Shown: positions 5,830-8,385 of the stretch, in pieces | Layout of the letters: each line of letters starts with the position of its first letter | Numbering within the stretch: the first letter of the stretch is position 1 | Source of the DNA: Deltaproteobacteria bacterium | Lineage (GTDB): Bacteria; Myxococcota; UBA796; SXON01 | DNA: 8,385 bases | Reading direction: 5' to 3' | Assembly: GCA_947483545.1 (NCBI GenBank) | Contig: CANKNP010000233.1 | Location: 1-8,385 of the forward strand | Notes under the pieces: generated by a model | The model's database searches: none | What the model saw: only the letters and a program-made list of their open reading frames with translations | What the model was told of the DNA's origin: nothing | Translations under genes and position numbers: made by a program

Positions 5830-7179
5830 TCAACTCGATTCGCTGTTGGTGGAAAGGAGGGCGAGAAGGGCGCTGTTCGCCGCGTTGAAACCCGCTATGG
5901 CGAGCTCCATCGCAGTGAATTGTTTTTCGAGACGAGCCTCGTAGGCCACGAGTTGCTCCTCGTACATCGCGACTCGGTCATCGAAGTCCTCAAGCAGCTC
6001 CTCGAGGGAGTCGGACCGGGACGTGATCGAGCCATCGTCGCCCGTGAGCGTTTCGAGGAGTGCGGTGAACGAGGCGGCGATGCCTGCCGAGGCATCCGTG
6101 AACAGCGTCGTCACATCCTCCATGCCGTCTTCGAGAGCCGCGCTGAGCACGTCCTCATCCAGCGCGAGATCCCCGTTCTGCTCCGTTGTGATGCCGAGAC
6201 TGGCCAGGTTGGCAAAGTCCCCGACCGCAGTGAACTGGGTGCTGGTGAGCGACTGCAGGCTACGAACCATCGAGCCGGGCTGGCTCTCTCCGACGAAGCT
6301 ACCCTCGATCCCCTCGTCCGGATTCCAAGCTTTCTGCCCCCGCACGTACGACATGACGGAATTGTACGCCGTCACGACTGCAGCCAACTTGGTGGCCATC
6401 GCGTCCACGTCGCGGCTGACTGTCACTGTGGCGTCTGTAGTGGTGACGTCGGTCAGGCTCAGGGTGACCCCCTGAATCACATCGGTCACCTCGTTGCTGG
6501 CGGACGTGATGCTCACACCGTTGACTTCGAGCTCGGCGTCCAGGGCGGCGGTGACCTCGGTGAACGTGGGGACGACACCAGTCCCGCCGTCCAGACCAGA
6601 GGTGTCAATGGTGACCGTGTTCTCCGCGCCGGTGGAGTTCGCGGTGACAACCAACCGATAGGGCGTGGAGGCGTCGCCCGTGTCCATGACGTAGGCAGTT
6701 ACACCTTCGACCTGATCATTGATGGCGCTGACGAGATTGTCGAGGGTAGTGGCGTCCGAGCCGATGGTCACCTCGGTGGTCACCCCCGCCACGGTGAAGC
6801 TCCAGGTGCCCTCGGCCATCGTCCCCGCCTCGTCCCGGTTGGCGATCCCGTCAGAGACCTCCATCGCGCTCGACGCGAGCTGGGTGACCTCGACGGACAG
6901 GTGCCCGACGATCGCGTCGCCATCCACCGTCACGCCGACAGCGTCGCTGTTCGAGGAGCCGCTCACAGACCGGAACTCCTTGGCCGTGTCGATGTCGGCG
7001 ATGGCCGCAGCAAGTGCGTCAAGCCTCGACGCGAGCGTGTCGTATGCGTCCTTCCTGTCGGACACCACTTCCCGTTGCGCCTTGACGACGTTCAGGGTGG
7101 CCGAGTTGGCGGCCACCAGCGAGGCGATGAGCGACGCGGTGTCGATCCCAGAGACCAAACCGCCGGTAAATGTCGACAT
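5830..7179 (-). CDS. fliD: Flagellar filament cap protein FliD (HAP2)
   Basis: FliD forms the cap at the filament tip and guides insertion of flagellin subunits outside the cell. It has 449 residues, near the usual 450-480. The N-terminal FliD signature GGLVSGIDTASLIASLVA is at 6-23, followed by a helical segment to about 65 with the conserved LASRLDAL. A beta-rich middle includes a flagellin-IN-like stretch (YRLVVTANSTGAENTVTID at 174-192). The FliD C-terminal domain contains AAVVTAYNSVMSYV, the LASLGITTEQNGDLALDE block and a final coiled-coil-like helix (EELLEDFDDRVAMYEEQLVA onward) to the end. ATG 7179 has AGGAG with five bases between it and the start. The gene begins only about 30 bases after the T-tract of a predicted terminator, so its expression probably depends on read-through from flagellin or on a promoter I cannot see. 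Confidence 0.96.
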   Translation of the reverse strand: MSTFTGGLVSGIDTASLIASLVAANSATLNVVKAQREVVSDRKDAYDTLASRLDALAAAIADIDTAKEFRSVSGSSNSDAVGVTVDGDAIVGHLSVEVTQLASSAMEVSDGIANRDEAGTMAEGTWSFTVAGVTTEVTIGSDATTLDNLVSAINDQVEGVTAYVMDTGDASTPYRLVVTANSTGAENTVTIDTSGLDGGTGVVPTFTEVTAALDAELEVNGVSITSASNEVTDVIQGVTLSLTDVTTTDATVTVSRDVDAMATKLAAVVTAYNSVMSYVRGQKAWNPDEGIEGSFVGESQPGSMVRSLQSLTSTQFTAVGDFANLASLGITTEQNGDLALDEDVLSAALEDGMEDVTTLFTDASAGIAASFTALLETLTGDDGSITSRSDSLEELLEDFDDRVAMYEEQLVAYEARLEKQFTAMELAIAGFNAANSALLALLSTNSESS

Positions 7180-7207
7180 CTGAACTCCTGATCTCGCTCT
7201 CTTCTGA

Positions 7208-7237
7208 AGAAAACGCCCGGGGGTGAGCCCGGGCGTT
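7208..7237 (-). terminator. Intrinsic terminator after flagellin
   Basis: On the minus strand AACGCCCGGG and CCCGGGCGTT form a perfect 10-bp stem (arms 7228-7237 and 7212-7221) with a six-base loop, followed by TTTTCTTC. It lies 55 bases after the flagellin stop and about 30 bases before the fliD start. It probably ends most flagellin transcripts while letting some polymerase continue into fliD. Confidence 0.85.
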
Positions 7238-7251
7238 GGCGTACCGAGGGC

Positions 7252-7275
7252 GCACCCGGGGGGAACCCCGGGTGT
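7252..7275 (-). other. Second GC-rich hairpin just after the flagellin stop
   Basis: CACCCGGGG and CCCCGGGTG form a perfect 9-bp stem (arms 7266-7274 and 7253-7261) around a four-base loop, with a possible extra wobble pair. No T-tract follows. It starts 18 bases after the flagellin stop codon and precedes the terminator hairpin. It may protect the flagellin mRNA 3' end from exonucleases or pause polymerase. Confidence 0.7.
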
Positions 7276-7292
7276 CCCTGATCACTCGCTGG

Positions 7293-8123
7293 CTACTGGA
7301 GCAGCGAGAGGGCGCCTTGGTTGATGCCCTTGGCCTGCGACAGGACGGAGACACCGGCCTGCTGAAGGACCTGGTTCTGGGTGAGGCGCGCGGTCTCGAG
7401 CCCGAAGTCGGCATCGCGGATGCGGCTCTCGGCCGAGAGGGTCGCGGTCGCGAACGTCTCGAGGTTGTTCAAGGCGTTGCCGAGGCGGTTCTCAACCGCA
7501 CCGAAGTCGGACCGGTACCCGCTGACCAGCTCAATACCGGCGTCGATGTCAGCAAGCGCCGCGCTGGCCCCCGTGGCGGTCGACATGTCGATGGTGGTGG
7601 TGTCCACGGTGAGGGTCGCTGCGGTCAGATCGCCGGTGGTGATCGAGATCACGTCGTTCCCCGTCGCCTGGATGCCGACCTGCACGTCCAACGAGGTGAT
7701 GACTCCGTCGGCGAGCTTCGTGCCGTTGTACTCGGTGACGTTCGCGATACGGTCGACTTCCTGCGACAGAGACACGAACTCGTCCTGCACGTAGGCGCGG
7801 TCCGAGCTGCTCAAGGTCTCGGAAGCGCCCTGGATCGCCAGCTCGCGCATACGGATGAGGATGGAGCCAACCTCGTTGGCAGCGCCCTCCGCAACGGAGA
7901 TGATGCTGATGCCGTCGTTCACGTTCCGGGCCGCGACAGTGGCGGAGGTGCTGGCGGCGTGCAGCTTCTCAGCCGCGCCCAAGCCGGCGGCGTCGTCCGC
8001 AGCGCGCGCGATGCGCTTGCCGCTGGAGAGCCGCTCGAAAGAGCGCTGGAGGGCGCGGGACGTCTTGTTGAGGTTGATGAGCGCCGATTCTGCGGTGGCG
8101 TTCGTACGTACGGTGAGAGCCAT
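7293..8123 (-). CDS. fliC: Flagellin, filament structural subunit
   Basis: Major filament protein, exported through the flagellum and polymerised under the FliD cap. It has 276 residues, among the short flagellins: mainly the two conserved terminal domains with a small central part (about 140-195), so little of the outer D2/D3 domains. The N-terminal D0/D1 has MALTVRTNATAESALINLNK at 1-20, RLSSGKRIARAADDAAGLG at 31-49, NVNDGISIISVAEGAANEV at 67-85 and ILIRMRELAIQGA at 88-100. The C-terminal D1/D0 has the RSDFGAVENRL variant at 204-214, SRIRDADFGLETARLTQNQV at 233-252, and the end QGALSLLQ. Start ATG 8123 was chosen because MALTV is the family start and GAGG lies seven bases before it; an upstream ATG at 8168 would add 15 unrelated residues and lies at the predicted transcription start. 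The gene has its own promoter and terminator, as expected for a highly expressed subunit. The symbol could equally be hag or flaA. Confidence 0.97.
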   Translation of the reverse strand: MALTVRTNATAESALINLNKTSRALQRSFERLSSGKRIARAADDAAGLGAAEKLHAASTSATVAARNVNDGISIISVAEGAANEVGSILIRMRELAIQGASETLSSSDRAYVQDEFVSLSQEVDRIANVTEYNGTKLADGVITSLDVQVGIQATGNDVISITTGDLTAATLTVDTTTIDMSTATGASAALADIDAGIELVSGYRSDFGAVENRLGNALNNLETFATATLSAESRIRDADFGLETARLTQNQVLQQAGVSVLSQAKGINQGALSLLQ

Positions 8124-8130
8124 GGGGATA

Positions 8131-8134
8131 CCTC
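8131..8134 (-). promoter_or_regulatory. Ribosome binding site of flagellin
   Basis: GAGG on the minus strand, separated from ATG 8123 by seven bases (8130-8124). It supports the start that gives the family-typical MALTV N-terminus over the upstream ATG at 8168. Confidence 0.65.
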
Positions 8135-8148
8135 GATGGGTGGGTGAT

Positions 8149-8167
8149 TGAGCTCGAAATGAACTCA
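8149..8167 (-). promoter_or_regulatory. Possible hairpin at the 5' end of the flagellin mRNA
   Basis: TGAGTTC and GAGCTCA on the minus strand can form a 7-bp stem (one wobble pair) around the loop ATTTC. It begins at about the transcription start expected from the sigma-28-like promoter, so the flagellin mRNA could begin with a hairpin, which often slows decay. The stem is modest and the start site is predicted, not known. Confidence 0.35.
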
Positions 8168-8173
8168 CTCCTC

Positions 8174-8200
8174 ACATCGGTGACCCCGCGAAGAACTTGA
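8174..8200 (-). promoter_or_regulatory. Sigma-28 (FliA)-type promoter of flagellin
   Basis: On the minus strand TCAAGTTC (8200-8193) and ACCGATGT (8181-8174) are separated by exactly 11 bases. The enterobacterial sigma-28 consensus is TAAAGTTT-N11-GCCGATAA; six of eight and five of eight bases match, including AAGTT and CCGAT. Transcription would start around 8167, giving a leader of about 44 bases. The location directly before flagellin is where such a promoter is expected. No sigma-54 GG-N10-GC pattern was noticed in this gap. Confidence 0.7.
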
Positions 8201-8226
8201 GCAGATTCTTTCGCTCGTTGGCGAGG

Positions 8227-8385
8227 TCAGCCCAGGTAGTCCAGCAGCGAGCGCGTGCTGGCCGACGCCGCGACCTGAAGCGTCGCGTCGTAGGCGGCCC
8301 GCAGCTCGGCGAGCTTCGTGTAGGCCGCGACCGGATCGACGTTGATCAGGTCCGCGAGCCGGCTGTTGAACAAGGTTCCAAGCGA
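8227..8385 (-). CDS. flgL: Flagellar hook-associated protein FlgL (C-terminal end only)
   Basis: The last 52 codons and stop (TGA at 8229-8227) of a gene entering from the right edge. The peptide contains LADLINVDPVAAYTKLAELR and ends SASTRSLLDYLG. The Asp-Pro-x-x-Ala-Tyr-x-x-Leu pattern and the Ser-Leu-Leu-Asp-Tyr-Leu end are typical of the flagellin-like C-terminal D0 helix of FlgL (HAP3), which joins the hook to the filament. FlgL directly before flagellin and fliD is a common order. Only the C-terminus is visible, so a flagellin paralogue cannot be fully excluded, but the SLLDYL end favours FlgL. Confidence 0.85.
   Translation of the reverse strand, partial: SLGTLFNSRLADLINVDPVAAYTKLAELRAAYDATLQVAASASTRSLLDYLG

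Noticed and set aside
5242..7191. 649-codon open frame on the plus strand
   Set aside because: It is antisense to fliD, fliS and the small helical gene, and FliD is recognised without doubt on the other strand.
7200..7210. Small inverted repeat TCTTC-T-GAAGA before fliD as a possible operator
   Set aside because: It is only five base pairs per arm and overlaps the T-tract of the terminator; chance is a sufficient explanation.
7236..8147. 303-codon open frame on the plus strand
   Set aside because: Antisense to flagellin, which has clear N- and C-terminal domains; this frame also crosses the terminator region.
8124..8168. N-terminal extension of flagellin from ATG 8168
   Set aside because: The 15 extra residues do not match flagellins, while ATG 8123 gives MALTV with a well-placed ribosome site; 8168 also lies at the predicted transcription start.
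8206..8230. Possible terminator after flgL (CTCG-CCAA-CGAG)
   Set aside because: The stem is only four base pairs and no T-tract follows, so it is not supported as a terminator.
1..8385. CRISPR arrays, tRNA or rRNA genes, insertion sequences, phage genes
   Set aside because: No regularly spaced repeats, RNA gene signatures, transposase motifs or terminal inverted repeats were seen; nearly all the sequence is used by the eleven minus-strand genes.

Overview
The window is GC-rich and comes from a flagellated Gram-negative bacterium. All eleven genes I can support lie on the minus strand, so they are read from the right edge towards the left. The eukaryotic-type Ser/Thr kinase with a myxobacterial-style catalytic loop, a TPR protein with a predicted signal peptide and a beta-barrel-like protein point to a diderm of the Myxococcota / former Deltaproteobacteria type. 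This placement is inferred from gene style, not from a marker gene.

Layout in transcription order. At the right edge is the C-terminal end of the hook-filament junction protein FlgL (8227-8385). A gap of about 100 bases follows with a good match to a sigma-28 (FliA) promoter and a possible 5'-end hairpin, then a compact flagellin (276 aa, 7293-8123). Downstream of flagellin are two GC-rich hairpins; the second carries a T-tract and looks like an intrinsic terminator placed just before fliD. The next nine genes are packed with overlaps or very short gaps: fliD (filament cap), fliS (flagellin chaperone), a small helical protein in the usual fliT position, a beta-barrel-like protein, a large TPR protein with a predicted signal peptide, flgB and flgC (proximal rod), fliE (MS ring-rod junction), and a Ser/Thr protein kinase that runs off the left edge.

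Reading as a unit: filament genes (flagellin, cap, chaperone) are followed directly by rod-base genes (flgB, flgC, fliE). Between these two blocks sit two envelope-type proteins that are not core flagellar components, and the run ends in a signalling kinase. The combination of barrel-like protein, secreted TPR protein and kinase inside a flagellar operon is the most unusual feature. A reasonable hypothesis is a lineage-specific envelope or motor scaffold plus a phosphorylation-based control of the flagellum.

The kinase start is uncertain because a run of nine C lies between the possible start codons; one extra C would put an ATG in frame. No RNA genes, insertion sequences, CRISPR arrays or attachment sites were seen. 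There is no gene-free stretch above 300 bases.
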